This document shows positions 26,033 to 34,256 of a stretch of 64,000 nucleotides of DNA, piece after piece. The stretch lies in contig NZ_JADHDW010000009.1 in the NCBI RefSeq assembly GCF_016820555.1, forward strand, positions 83,948-147,947, written 5' to 3'. How positions within the stretch are numbered: position 1 is the stretch's first letter; each line of letters begins with the position of its first letter. The translations under genes were made by a program, and so were the position numbers. The notes beneath the pieces are model-generated. The model ran no database searches. It saw only the letters and a list, made by a program, of their open reading frames with translations, and was not told the DNA's origin. Source of the DNA: Bacillus sp. REN10 (GTDB lineage: Bacteria > Bacillota > Bacilli > Bacillales > Domibacillaceae).

Positions 26033-26287
26033 AAAAGTCACTCCTTAGTATATGTATATCCTCAAGAACCGGACCATGTGAATAAAAGTGGAGGATATCT
26101 CCCAAGCCTATCTTACCATTATTACTTATGGAAAAATACCCAGAAAGTTTTGATTAATAAAATAATAATGATTGATAAAGAGCTTGCTAATGTGATTGAA
26201 AAAGACAGTATGAAGAAATGCACCTGATGATACTAGAAACCCTTATCATACAGAAAACAGTCATTGGAAAAGGATTCAAGAATCAAT

Positions 26288-26313
26288 AAAAGTCCCCTAG
26301 TATAGGAGACTTT
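26288..26313 (-). terminator. Terminator of the pab genes
   Basis: AAAGTCTCCTA and TAGGGGACTTT arms on the minus strand, loop of three to five bases, followed by TATT. It begins at the pabC stop. The stem carries one mismatch. Confidence 0.75.
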
Positions 26314-27142
26314 ATATTGAACGCTGATAATCTTGATAAAGAAGTTTAGTAAGCTTCCCTTTTTTCCCCGGAAATGCCTTTCCCTCTAACAAGTGGACGG
26401 GAGCAATTTCCTGAATTGAATTGGTCAAAAAGATTTCATCGGCTGTCAGTAATTCAGCAAAAGAATACAAACCTTCTACAAAAGGGATTTTCAATTCTTT
26501 TGCCCGCTTCAGCAAAAACATTCGGGTAATGCCGTTCAAAATACCCGTTTCAAGAGCCGGTGTGAAGAGTGTCCCTGCCTTCACCCAAAAGATGTTGGAT
26601 ACTACCCCTTCTGCAACATAGCCTTCCTTCGTTAAGAAAAGACCTTCCTTTGCTGGGTCAGCACCCACTTCACGTTTGGCCGCAATATTATTAAAGTAAT
26701 GATGAGATTTCATTCTCCATTCAGTTTCTGGTGTATTGCGGCGAAGGTTCAATAAGACCACTTCTTTTTCCACGATCTCAGAAGGCAGAAAAATAGGGCG
26801 CTGAAAAGCAAATACTGTCGGCTCACTAAAAGGCTCAATTTGCGGTCCCATCGCTCCTTCCCCTGCCGAAATATTTAGTCGCACAGAGGAATTAAGCAAG
26901 TTGTTTTTCTCACAAAGCCCTGTAATAATTTTCGATGCATCTTCTGTTGTGATAGAGCAGTCAATTTGCATCTCACACAAGCCTTGCTGCAGTCTCGCGA
27001 TATGCTCTTCTAATAAAAAAGGCTGACCTTCATATGTACGAATCGTTTCAAATACACCAAGTCCATAAAGAAAACCATGATCAAATGGCGAGATTTTTGC
27101 TTCTTCTTTCGGGAGCCATTGTCCATTTAAAAAAATATACAT
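26312..27142 (-). CDS. pabC: 4-amino-4-deoxychorismate lyase
   Basis: A 276-residue class IV PLP enzyme that releases pyruvate from aminodeoxychorismate to give p-aminobenzoate for folate. The start MYIFLNGQWLPKEEAKISPFD and FLYGLGVFETIRT (about 23-37) are typical. The PLP lysine lies in the MKSHHYFNNIAAKRE stretch near 140. EGVVSNIFWV near 175 is the class IV signature. D-amino acid and branched-chain aminotransferases share the fold, but the position directly after pabA and pabB decides the call. GAGGTG inside the end of pabA serves as binding site. Folate synthesis genes such as folP do not follow. Confidence 0.88.
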   Translation of the reverse strand: MYIFLNGQWLPKEEAKISPFDHGFLYGLGVFETIRTYEGQPFLLEEHIARLQQGLCEMQIDCSITTEDASKIITGLCEKNNLLNSSVRLNISAGEGAMGPQIEPFSEPTVFAFQRPIFLPSEIVEKEVVLLNLRRNTPETEWRMKSHHYFNNIAAKREVGADPAKEGLFLTKEGYVAEGVVSNIFWVKAGTLFTPALETGILNGITRMFLLKRAKELKIPFVEGLYSFAELLTADEIFLTNSIQEIAPVHLLEGKAFPGKKGKLTKLLYQDYQRSI

Positions 27143-27143
27143 T

Positions 27144-27731
27144 TTACACCTCAGCTTCTACTCGACGATAGCGACGAATAAAGCTTTGGAGCATTTCTTT
27201 ACCACCATACGTCATGATCGATTCCGGATGAAATTGCACGCCTTCTACCGGTAGCTCTTTATGACGAATTGCCATGATTTCCCCCTCTGCCGTCCATGCC
27301 GAAATATCAAAACAATCTGGCAGCGTTTCTTTTTTCACAATCAGCGAGTGATAACGAGTTGCTGGAAATGGATTCGGCAGTCCTTCAAAAATCGTCTGGC
27401 CATCATGAAGCATATCCGATGTCTTTCCATGCATCAACCGCTCCGCCTGCACCACTTCAGCGCCAAACACTTGTGCAATCGACTGCTGACCAAGGCACAC
27501 ACCAAAAATCGGAATTTCTCCTGCGAACGTTCGAATCGCTTCCAAGCTTATTCCTGCCTCATTCGGGGTACATGGACCAGGTGAAATCATCAAATAATCC
27601 GGAGCCATTGCCCGAATCTCTTCAATGGTAATTTCATCATTGCGCTTTACGACGAGCTCCTCACCAAGCTCCCCTAAATACTGCACAAGATTATATGTAA
27701 ACGAATCGTAATTATCAATCATTAAAATCAT
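27144..27731 (-). CDS. pabA: Aminodeoxychorismate/anthranilate synthase glutamine amidotransferase
   Basis: A 195-residue class I amidotransferase that delivers ammonia from glutamine to PabB (and possibly TrpE). The start [17 protein letters not shown] is characteristic. The catalytic cysteine is in [10 protein letters not shown] (about residue 79), and the His-Glu pair is in QFHPESI near 170. In Bacillus one such subunit often serves both folate and tryptophan synthesis. GGAGG precedes the ATG. It lies 167 bases after pabB and directly before pabC. Confidence 0.92.
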   Translation of the reverse strand: MILMIDNYDSFTYNLVQYLGELGEELVVKRNDEITIEEIRAMAPDYLMISPGPCTPNEAGISLEAIRTFAGEIPIFGVCLGQQSIAQVFGAEVVQAERLMHGKTSDMLHDGQTIFEGLPNPFPATRYHSLIVKKETLPDCFDISAWTAEGEIMAIRHKELPVEGVQFHPESIMTYGGKEMLQSFIRRYRRVEAEV

Positions 27732-27863
27732 TGTTCATTCCTCCAGAAACAATCACTTATTTAGCTTTATTATCGCCCGTAAGCAGCCTTTGCGTCTACC
27801 ACTAAATTTTGACTAGAGATTGTTCGCTGTTCTGGTACTTTCTTCGACTTTCTGGCATGAAGA

Positions 27864-27892
27864 AAGCTTAAGAGCCCTCGACCCTTAAGCTT
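27864..27892 (-). other. Hairpin between pabB and pabA
   Basis: AAGCTTAAG (27892-27884) and CTTAAGCTT (27872-27864) form a strong nine-pair stem just after the pabB stop. There is no U-run, so it is more likely a processing or stability element than a terminator. The rest of the 167-base gap (27732-27863) shows no gene. Confidence 0.6.
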
Positions 27893-27898
27893 CTTCAC

Positions 27899-29299
27899 TT
27901 ACTTCACTAGTTTACGTTCAGCACTTTCTTTCGCTTTCCAAACAGCAACTGCTTTTTTCAAGGATTCTTTATATTCGTTTTTCGGATCAGAATCGATCAC
28001 GATACCAGCTCCGGCTTGAACATGGCATTGTCCGTCCTTCACAAGCATCGTACGAATAACGATATTCAGTTCCATATCCCCGTTAAAGCCGAGCCAGCCA
28101 ATGGATCCTGTATAAATGCCACGGCGAACGGGTTCGAGTTCCTCGATAATTTCCATCGTGCGAATTTTCGGTGCCCCCGTAATTGTGCCGCCTGGAAAAA
28201 CGGCTTCGATCACATCAGCATTTGTTTTTCCTTCTGCCAGCTCGCCACGGACATTCGAAACGATATGCTGAACATGAGAGTATTTTTCAATGACCATAAA
28301 CTCATTTACTTCTACTGTTCCGTACTTACTAACACGCCCAAGATCATTCCGTTCTAGATCGACAAGCATCACATGTTCTGCCCTCTCTTTTTCATTTTCA
28401 ATTAATTCATTGGCAAGGCGCAAATCTTCCGCTTCGTCTTTTCCACGAGAACGAGTGCCGGCGATCGGACGGGTGCTAAGTTCCAAGTCTGCTTTTTTTA
28501 TTAATAGTTCGGGTGATCCCGAGACAATTTGAAAATCCGGCGTATGAATATACCCCATATACGGTGAAGGGTTCAACTCTCGCAATTCTTCATATACGGC
28601 AAGAGCTGGAACTGTTAATTCCCGAGACTGGCGAACCGATAAATTGACTTGGAATACATCTCCCTGAGAAATGTAATGCTTTGTTTTCTCAATCGCTTCT
28701 TTAAATGACTCTTCCGAAAAAGAAACGGATAACTCTTGATTCGCTAGTGCAACAGGAGAATAAGGTTGATTTTCTACTATAGTGGTCCAGCTTGCTTCTG
28801 CCCGATCTAGCTTTACCTTCGCTTTTTCCTCCTCATTAGAAGAAGTCATCAACCAGAGTTGTTTCGTTTCATGATCAAACACAGCCCATTCATCAAACAT
28901 TAGAAAATAAATAAGGGGCAATCCTAAGTCATCAGCGGACTGTTCCGGCAACTTCTCAATGTAACGAGCATAATCATAGCTAATATAGCCAATCGCACCA
29001 CCTTGAAAGTCTGGTAACTCTTTCGCTTTCGGCAGTTCATACGACTTCATCCACTGTTCCAGTTCATGAAGTGGAACTCCTTTACGACTTTCTTGGCCAG
29101 TCACGCTGTCTATTTGAATGCCGTTTTCTGTAGACTGCACAATGGCAAATGGAGAAAGACCTGCAATGCTCAATCTTCCCCCTCGCCCGCTTTCTAAAAT
29201 GACGTGATGAGACTGATTGACAGTTAACGCTTTATATTGATGAAAAAATTGTTCTTTCGTATAAGTAATCGTTCGGTAAAATACACGTTGATTATTCAC
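27899..29299 (-). CDS. pabB: Aminodeoxychorismate synthase component I
   Basis: About 466 residues. It turns chorismate and ammonia into 4-amino-4-deoxychorismate. The chorismate-binding core in the C-terminal half has GDVFQVNLS (about 218), RPIAGTRSRG (about 283), FPGGTITGAPKIRTMEII (about 369) and QAGAGIV with DSDPKNEYKE near the end. The PIAGT motif with lysine in place of the anthranilate pattern agrees with PabB. GTG 29299 has AAGGA 8 bases upstream. ATG 29308 is adjacent to that same GG and is less likely. It consumes the same precursor as the chorismate-lyase-like enzyme at 2048-2590. Confidence 0.9.
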   Translation of the reverse strand: MNNQRVFYRTITYTKEQFFHQYKALTVNQSHHVILESGRGGRLSIAGLSPFAIVQSTENGIQIDSVTGQESRKGVPLHELEQWMKSYELPKAKELPDFQGGAIGYISYDYARYIEKLPEQSADDLGLPLIYFLMFDEWAVFDHETKQLWLMTSSNEEEKAKVKLDRAEASWTTIVENQPYSPVALANQELSVSFSEESFKEAIEKTKHYISQGDVFQVNLSVRQSRELTVPALAVYEELRELNPSPYMGYIHTPDFQIVSGSPELLIKKADLELSTRPIAGTRSRGKDEAEDLRLANELIENEKERAEHVMLVDLERNDLGRVSKYGTVEVNEFMVIEKYSHVQHIVSNVRGELAEGKTNADVIEAVFPGGTITGAPKIRTMEIIEELEPVRRGIYTGSIGWLGFNGDMELNIVIRTMLVKDGQCHVQAGAGIVIDSDPKNEYKESLKKAVAVWKAKESAERKLVK

Positions 29300-29432
29300 T
29301 TGCTTCATCCTTTTTTAAATAGTGTTGTTCCGCTAAACAGGTTTTCCGCTTTTTTATCATACTAAATTTTTTTCTCCGAAGGAAGATTCATATATAATAG
29401 AAGAAACTGAGTTAAATATAGGGGGAATGTCT

Positions 29433-30260
29433 ATGGGAAGTAAGGATTTAATGGCTCGGACGAAGTCTTTAATTACAAGAGAAACGTTAAGACAGGATTT
29501 GCAAGCTGTTGGACTCAAATCCGAAGATTATGTAATTGTTCATTCTTCTTTAAGTTCCATCGGCTGGGTAGCCGGCGGAGAGATTGCGGTGATTCAAGCG
29601 TTAATGGATACAATCACTATAAAAGGATCGATTGTTATGCCTGCTCAAACTACTCATAACACAGATCCAAAATATTGGGAGAATCCACCGGTTCCTGAAG
29701 AATGGTGGCCAAGTATTCGTTATATGATGCCCGCTTATCTCCCTGATATTACACCAACACTTGGAATGGGAAAAATCGCGGAAGCATTTCGCAGCTTTCC
29801 AGATGTAAGACGTAGCTCTCATCCTGCTTGTTCATTTACCGCTTGGGGAAAGCGAGCAGATTGGATTGTTGACCAGCACGCTCTCGATTTTCCCTTCGGT
29901 GATGATTCACCACTCGCTAAGCTGTACGATCTAGATGCTTCGATTCTTTTTATTGGCACGGATTACAGTTCCTGTACTGCCATGCATTTAGGCGAGTTTC
30001 GCGCAAAAGATGACCGCCCGGTGTTTGAACAAGGTTCCGCTATGCTTGAAAATGGCGAACGGGTATGGAAAACATATAAAGAATTAGAAGAATACTCCGA
30101 TCGCTTTCAAGAGATTGGCATGACCTTCGAACAAGTTCATCATGTGTATACAGGCCACGTTGGTCAAGCCGTTTGTAAAGTGATCAAGCTTCGGCCATTA
30201 GTGGATTTCACTGCTCAGTATTTTCACAACCTTTCAAAGCCACAAAGCGATTCACTTTAA
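29433..30260 (+). CDS. AAC(3)-family aminoglycoside N-acetyltransferase-like protein
   Basis: About 275 residues of the antibiotic acetyltransferase (AAC(3)/YokD) family, which moves acetyl from acetyl-CoA to an amino group. Blocks: IVHSSLSSIGWVAGG (about 37-51), GSIVMPAQTTHN (about 64-75), the catalytic region SSHPACSFTAWG (His near 131), and DDSPLAKLYDLDASILFIG. Chromosomal relatives in Bacillus often have unknown natural substrates. A TATAAT box lies at 29393-29398. ATG 29433 follows AGGGGGA by 6 bases, while the ATG at 29427 touches that site. Its end overlaps the convergent methyltransferase gene by 53 bases. Resistance activity is not shown by sequence. Confidence 0.87.
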   Translation: MGSKDLMARTKSLITRETLRQDLQAVGLKSEDYVIVHSSLSSIGWVAGGEIAVIQALMDTITIKGSIVMPAQTTHNTDPKYWENPPVPEEWWPSIRYMMPAYLPDITPTLGMGKIAEAFRSFPDVRRSSHPACSFTAWGKRADWIVDQHALDFPFGDDSPLAKLYDLDASILFIGTDYSSCTAMHLGEFRAKDDRPVFEQGSAMLENGERVWKTYKELEEYSDRFQEIGMTFEQVHHVYTGHVGQAVCKVIKLRPLVDFTAQYFHNLSKPQSDSL

Positions 30261-30735
30261 CGGGAAACTTTTTAATCGTTAATAGTTCTTCCCAACCTTG
30301 CAGCGCCACTTCTTCGATTGTGCAGGCGGTAATTTGCTGAACAAAAATAGCTTCAAAACCAATTTGACAAAGTAAATCCCAATAATCAGGTAAGCTTTTT
30401 GTATAGGCAAACTCTCCGGCATAACGGAGAGTTTCAGCCTCTGCAAAGTCCGCCACCAATCGTCCGCCTGGCTTTAATTGAGCAAAAATGCGCTGTAGCA
30501 ACTCCTCTGTTTCCTCAACTTTATGAATACTTAAACTGGTTAACGCACTATCAAATGTTTGATCCTCTAGTTGAGGAAAGTTTGTAACATTAGCCTTTAT
30601 CACTGCCAACCGGGCTAAAAAAGACAAATCATCTCCAACGTATAATACATGCTCTCCTGCTTTTACATTCGCTGTCTTAAAAAAACTCGTACCAGAAATA
30701 GTCCACTCTACTTTTTCATCTATAATCACTGTCAT
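30208..30735 (-). CDS. Methyltransferase-like protein under SAM riboswitch control
   Basis: About 175 residues resembling a class I SAM-dependent methyltransferase. GEHVLYVGDDLSFLARLA (about 26-43) takes the place of the usual glycine-rich VLDVGxGxG loop, and FAQLKPGGRLVADF (about 90-103) is the familiar post-strand-4 motif. The changed glycine-rich loop leaves SAM binding uncertain. The gene is preceded by a SAM-I riboswitch, placing it in the methionine/SAM regulon next to mtnE. AAGGAGGAG lies 8 bases before ATG 30735. A longer frame to 30792 would start within the riboswitch terminator. The 3' end overlaps the AAC(3)-like gene. Confidence 0.7.
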   Translation of the reverse strand: MTVIIDEKVEWTISGTSFFKTANVKAGEHVLYVGDDLSFLARLAVIKANVTNFPQLEDQTFDSALTSLSIHKVEETEELLQRIFAQLKPGGRLVADFAEAETLRYAGEFAYTKSLPDYWDLLCQIGFEAIFVQQITACTIEEVALQGWEELLTIKKFPVKVNRFVALKGCENTEQ

Positions 30736-30752
30736 GTATGTTCTCCTCCTTA

Positions 30753-30912
30753 TTAATAAAAAAACCTCTTCCGATAAGAAGAGGTTTGTCATTCATCACT
30801 CTTTCTTATCTCTCAGCCTAAGCTGCAAGAATTAGCACCGTGCTTAGCGTAAAACTAAGTCGGTTGCCGGGCTTCATCGGGCTTGTCCCTCCACCTGCTC
30901 TTGATAAGATTG
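30753..30912 (-). ncRNA. SAM-I (S-box) riboswitch with terminator
   Basis: On the minus strand the aptamer has a closing stem (TCTTATC near 30909-30903 with GATAAGA near 30810-30804), the conserved AGAGcaGGTGGAGGGA, the block GCCCGATGAAGCCCGGCAACC split across 30880-30860, and GGTGCTAATTCTTGCAG. The expression platform is a terminator: AAACCTCTT (30770-30762 side) pairs with AAGAGGTTT (30787-30779), followed by TTTTTTTATT. SAM binding should stop transcription before the methyltransferase-like gene. Confidence 0.92.
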
Positions 30913-30975
30913 CGTAGTAGCTATTCAATTGATTTTTCAAACGATCGTTTTCAGTTAATTTGCATTATGGCATGT

Positions 30976-32172
30976 TTATGAAAAACTGTCAACTTTATTT
31001 TCAAAAATTTTCAGTTGGCCAATTCGCTCAATCGCTTCTAAAATTTCATCTTCCGAAACAACTAATCCTGCCCGAACATACCCTTCTCCATACTTACCAA
31101 AGCCGGTGCCTGGAGCCACCACTACATTCGCTTCCTTCAACAAAAGCTCACTAAATTGCTCCGATGTATAACCTTCTGGCACTTTGAACCACGAAAAAAA
31201 TGACCCTTCAGGCGCTTCTACTTTCCAACCAATGCGATTGAGCCCATTGATTAATAAATTACGGCGCTTTTCATACATCGCCTCCTGCTCTTTCACACCT
31301 TGCTGATCACCAAGCAACGCAGCGGCGGCCGCTTCTTGTACTGCACCAAATAAACTGCAATGCAAATGATCTTGCAATAATTCCAATGCAGCAATCACAC
31401 TGGGGTTTCCTACAGCAAAGCCGACACGCCAGCCAGCCATATTATATGTTTTCGACATCGTATAAATTTCCAACCCGATCTCTTTTGCGCCATCTACTTG
31501 TAAAAAGCTAATTGGTTTCTTGCCATCAAACCCAATGGCTCCATAGGCAAAATCATGGACCACACATAGATCATGCTCGTTAGCAAAAGCGATCGTTTCT
31601 TCAAAAAAGGCTGCATTTGCCATTGCTCCAGTCGGGTTATTGGGATAGTTAATAAACAATAGTTTCGCCCTCTTAAGTACATCCTCTGGAATCTGTTCAT
31701 AGCGCGGCAAATAGTGATTTTCTTCTGTTAGCGGCATCATATACATCTCAGCTCCTGAAAGAGCAATTCCTGACCAATAATCGGGATATCCCGGATCAGG
31801 CACTAATGCTACATCGCCTGGATTTAACAGCACTTGCGGCAACTCCACAAGCCCCGCTTTCCCTCCAAGTAAAATAGCAATCTCCGTCTCCGGATCCACA
31901 TCCACACCATATTCTCGCTTATAAAATTGAGCGCATGCTTCTTTCAAGTACGGAAATCCTTTAAACGGAGAATATTTATGATTGACCGGATTTTCCGCCG
32001 CCTTTTGCAATGCTTTGATCACATGATTGGACGGAGGTTGATCAGGACTTCCTTGACCTAAATTAATAACGTCTCGCCCTTCTTTGATCGCATCGCTCAC
32101 TTTTTTTCCAAGCTTCGCAAAGAACTGATCCGGCAATGCTTGCAGCGATTTAGAGTGCTCAAATTTTTTCAT
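30976..32172 (-). CDS. mtnE: PLP aminotransferase of the methionine salvage pathway
   Basis: A 398-residue class I aminotransferase. The start LQALPDQFFAKLGKKV and INLGQGSPDQP (about 37-47) match the Bacillus MtnE (YkrV) type, which aminates 2-keto-4-methylthiobutyrate to methionine. NYPNNPTGA (about 173-181) binds the carboxylate and SKTYNMAGWRVGF (about 235-247) contains the PLP lysine. The divergent mtnU and the SAM riboswitch downstream support the methionine context. The other mtn genes (K, A, W, X, B, D) are not in the window. Related aminotransferases acting on alanine or lysine intermediates look alike. Confidence 0.85.
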   Translation of the reverse strand: MKKFEHSKSLQALPDQFFAKLGKKVSDAIKEGRDVINLGQGSPDQPPSNHVIKALQKAAENPVNHKYSPFKGFPYLKEACAQFYKREYGVDVDPETEIAILLGGKAGLVELPQVLLNPGDVALVPDPGYPDYWSGIALSGAEMYMMPLTEENHYLPRYEQIPEDVLKRAKLLFINYPNNPTGAMANAAFFEETIAFANEHDLCVVHDFAYGAIGFDGKKPISFLQVDGAKEIGLEIYTMSKTYNMAGWRVGFAVGNPSVIAALELLQDHLHCSLFGAVQEAAAAALLGDQQGVKEQEAMYEKRRNLLINGLNRIGWKVEAPEGSFFSWFKVPEGYTSEQFSELLLKEANVVVAPGTGFGKYGEGYVRAGLVVSEDEILEAIERIGQLKIFENKVDSFS

Positions 32173-32271
32173 GCTATCACTTCTCTCACTTTTAAATTGT
32201 AGTAAATAATGTTATAACGAAAGATAAAGAATGTAAAGAATGAATTTTCAGACAGAAAAGGGGCGTTGAAA

Positions 32272-33054
32272 GTGAAAATGAAGATTGCTTGTCTCCAAAT
32301 CGATATCGCCTTTGGAGATCCAAACACGAATTATCAGAAAGTAGCACAATGGCTGCAGCAAGCTGCTGAGCAAAAATGCCAGCTTGCGATATTACCAGAG
32401 TTGTGGACAACAGGATATGATTTAACTCGCTTAGATGAAATTGCTGATCAGGAAGCAAAGCAAGCGATTGCTTTTTTAAGCGAACAGGCGAAAAAACATC
32501 GCCTGTATCTGATCGCGGGCTCAGTAGCGAATCAAACAGAAAACGGCGTAGAAAATACGTTGCTTGTCATTAATAAGCAAGGAGAGTTAGTCAAGAAGTA
32601 TAGTAAACTTCATTTGTTCCGCTTGATGGAAGAGGAAAAGTTTTTGCAAGCAGGACGTGGGGATGGTTTGTTTTCACTCGAGGAAGAAACAATGGCTGCA
32701 TTTATTTGCTATGATATCCGCTTTCCAGAATGGCTGCGAAAGCATGTATTGGCTGGTGCAAAAGTGTTATTTATCCCTGCTGAATGGCCGCTTGCCCGTG
32801 TCGATCATTGGCGCACATTGCTGATGGCTCGGGCGATTGAAAATCAAGCGTATGTGATTGGCTGCAACCGAAGCGGAGCAGATCCGAAAAATGAATTTGC
32901 TGGCCACTCAATTATCATTGACCCATGGGGAGAAATCATTGCGGAAGCTGGTGAAGCGGAACAATTGCTGATCGGGGAAATCGACTTAGCGAAAGTAGAG
33001 GAAATCCGCCAGCGAATCCCTATCTTTGAAGACCGCCGGCCATCCTTTTATTAA
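32272..33054 (+). CDS. mtnU: Carbon-nitrogen hydrolase, MtnU/omega-amidase type
   Basis: About 260 residues of the nitrilase superfamily. The catalytic triad is visible: Glu in LPELWTTGYD (about 43), Lys in KKYSKLHLF (about 111), and Cys in AAFICYDIRFPEW (about 145). This resembles B. subtilis MtnU (YkrU), which probably removes ammonia from 2-oxoglutaramate or similar amides made by glutamine-dependent transaminases. It diverges from mtnE with 93 bases between. AAAAGGGGCG precedes several in-frame starts; GTG 32272 has the best spacing, with TTG 32266 and ATG 32278 as alternatives. Confidence 0.87.
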   Translation: MKMKIACLQIDIAFGDPNTNYQKVAQWLQQAAEQKCQLAILPELWTTGYDLTRLDEIADQEAKQAIAFLSEQAKKHRLYLIAGSVANQTENGVENTLLVINKQGELVKKYSKLHLFRLMEEEKFLQAGRGDGLFSLEEETMAAFICYDIRFPEWLRKHVLAGAKVLFIPAEWPLARVDHWRTLLMARAIENQAYVIGCNRSGADPKNEFAGHSIIIDPWGEIIAEAGEAEQLLIGEIDLAKVEEIRQRIPIFEDRRPSFY

Positions 33055-33056
33055 AA

Positions 33057-33080
33057 AAACCGGAGAGCGCTCTCCGGTTT
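33057..33080. terminator. Bidirectional terminator between mtnU and metA
   Basis: AAACCGGAGAGC and GCTCTCCGGTTT form a 12-pair perfect inverted repeat. T-rich flanks on both strands (TTTTC on plus, TTTTTTAAT on minus) let it serve the two convergent genes. Confidence 0.9.
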
Positions 33081-33083
33081 TCT

Positions 33084-33992
33084 TCATTCCCATTCGTACG
33101 GTGTTTCTTGGTAGACATAGTAGTTTAACCAGTTCGAAAACAGCAAGTGTGCATGGGAACGCCACTTATTGACAGGTTTCTTTGTCGGATTATTGTCTGG
33201 GAAATAATTTTTTGGCATCTCAATTTCAATACCCTTCGCTATATCGCGGCTGTATTCGTCAGCGAGTGTATGCACATCGTATTCTAAATGCCCGGTAATC
33301 ATAATTTGTTTTTCATCTTTTGACATAATGAGAAATGGACCTGCTTCCTCAGAAGAAGAGAGCAGTATCAACTCTTCATGAGCTAAAATAGCTTGCTCTT
33401 CGACATCCGTATAACGGGAAACCGGTGCATAAAACTCATCATCAAACCCTCGTAATAGCTTCACTGTTGGCTCATTCACAGTATGTTTATAAACACCGGA
33501 GCACTTTTTCGGAAGTTCGAATTTTCCGATCCCAAAATGGTGATACAGCGCCGCTTGAGCTCCCCAACAAATGTGAAGTGAAGAGGTAACATTCGTTTTT
33601 GACCATTCCATGATCTCCTCTAGCTCTTTCCAGTAGTTCACATCCTCAAATTCCATTAATTCCACTGGAGCACCAGTAATAATCAATCCATCGATTCGGC
33701 GATCCTTCACTTGTTCAAATGTTGTGTAGAATTGCTCTAAATGCGATTTACTAACATTTCTCGATTCATGCGTGGCTGTATGTAAAAAGGAAACATTCAC
33801 CTGAAGCGGCGTATTTCCCAACAGTCGCAACAGCTGCGCCTCTGTTTTTTCTTTTTCCGGCATTAAGTTCAAAATTAAAATATTTAGCGGACGAATATCT
33901 TGACTGTGTGCGCGGTCGACATCCATCACGAAAATATTCTCTCTCTCTAATATCTCGGTTGCCGGCAGTTGTCTCGGTATATTAATCGGCAT
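33084..33992 (-). CDS. metA: Homoserine O-acyltransferase (MetA family)
   Basis: About 302 residues. It acylates homoserine at the start of methionine synthesis. Blocks: [11 protein letters not shown] at the start, [16 protein letters not shown] (about 40-55), [16 protein letters not shown] (about 99-114), and the nucleophile region [15 protein letters not shown] (Cys near 142). Glu in GAPVE corresponds to the residue that in Bacillus MetA favours acetyl-CoA over succinyl-CoA, so acetyltransferase activity is likely. ATG 33992 has GGGGAGG 9 bases upstream. A TATAAT box is at 34037-34032. I see no S-box in the 260 bases upstream. Confidence 0.92.
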   Translation of the reverse strand: MPINIPRQLPATEILERENIFVMDVDRAHSQDIRPLNILILNLMPEKEKTEAQLLRLLGNTPLQVNVSFLHTATHESRNVSKSHLEQFYTTFEQVKDRRIDGLIITGAPVELMEFEDVNYWKELEEIMEWSKTNVTSSLHICWGAQAALYHHFGIGKFELPKKCSGVYKHTVNEPTVKLLRGFDDEFYAPVSRYTDVEEQAILAHEELILLSSSEEAGPFLIMSKDEKQIMITGHLEYDVHTLADEYSRDIAKGIEIEMPKNYFPDNNPTKKPVNKWRSHAHLLFSNWLNYYVYQETPYEWE

Positions 33993-34216
33993 ATTCAAAA
34001 CCTCCCCATATTTTTGAATTTTCAATAAACCATTATAGACTGTTTTGCCAAAAAAACACAAGAATTGTTTTATGTGACGGAACGGTAATCATTGGATGTA
34101 CAGACTAAGTGATCCGCGCATATCGGAGAGAGTTCTGCTCAAAAGTATAGTCGCAGGTCGCAAAAAGTTGCGGGCATCGCGCAAAAGTATGAGTCGGATC
34201 ATTTTACTAAAAAATT

Positions 34217-34248
34217 AAAAAGGATGACAGTCGCCCATCATCCTTTTT
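34217..34248 (-). terminator. Terminator of topB
   Basis: AAAAAGGATGA and TCATCCTTTTT arms with a 10-base loop, followed on the minus strand by AATTTTTTAG. It starts 9 bases after the topB stop. Confidence 0.88.
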
Positions 34249-34256
34249 AGTAAGGG

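Noticed and set aside
26170..26226. Short frame of 19 codons before aspA
   Set aside because: No ribosome binding site or promoter; low-complexity AT-rich sequence.
27261..27631. Plus-strand frames over pabA of 107 and 111 codons
   Set aside because: They are antisense shadows of a conserved gene with no ribosome site or known family.
26312..29299. pabABC as precursor genes of the cluster
   Set aside because: They lie beyond unrelated genes with different composition and are the normal folate p-aminobenzoate set.
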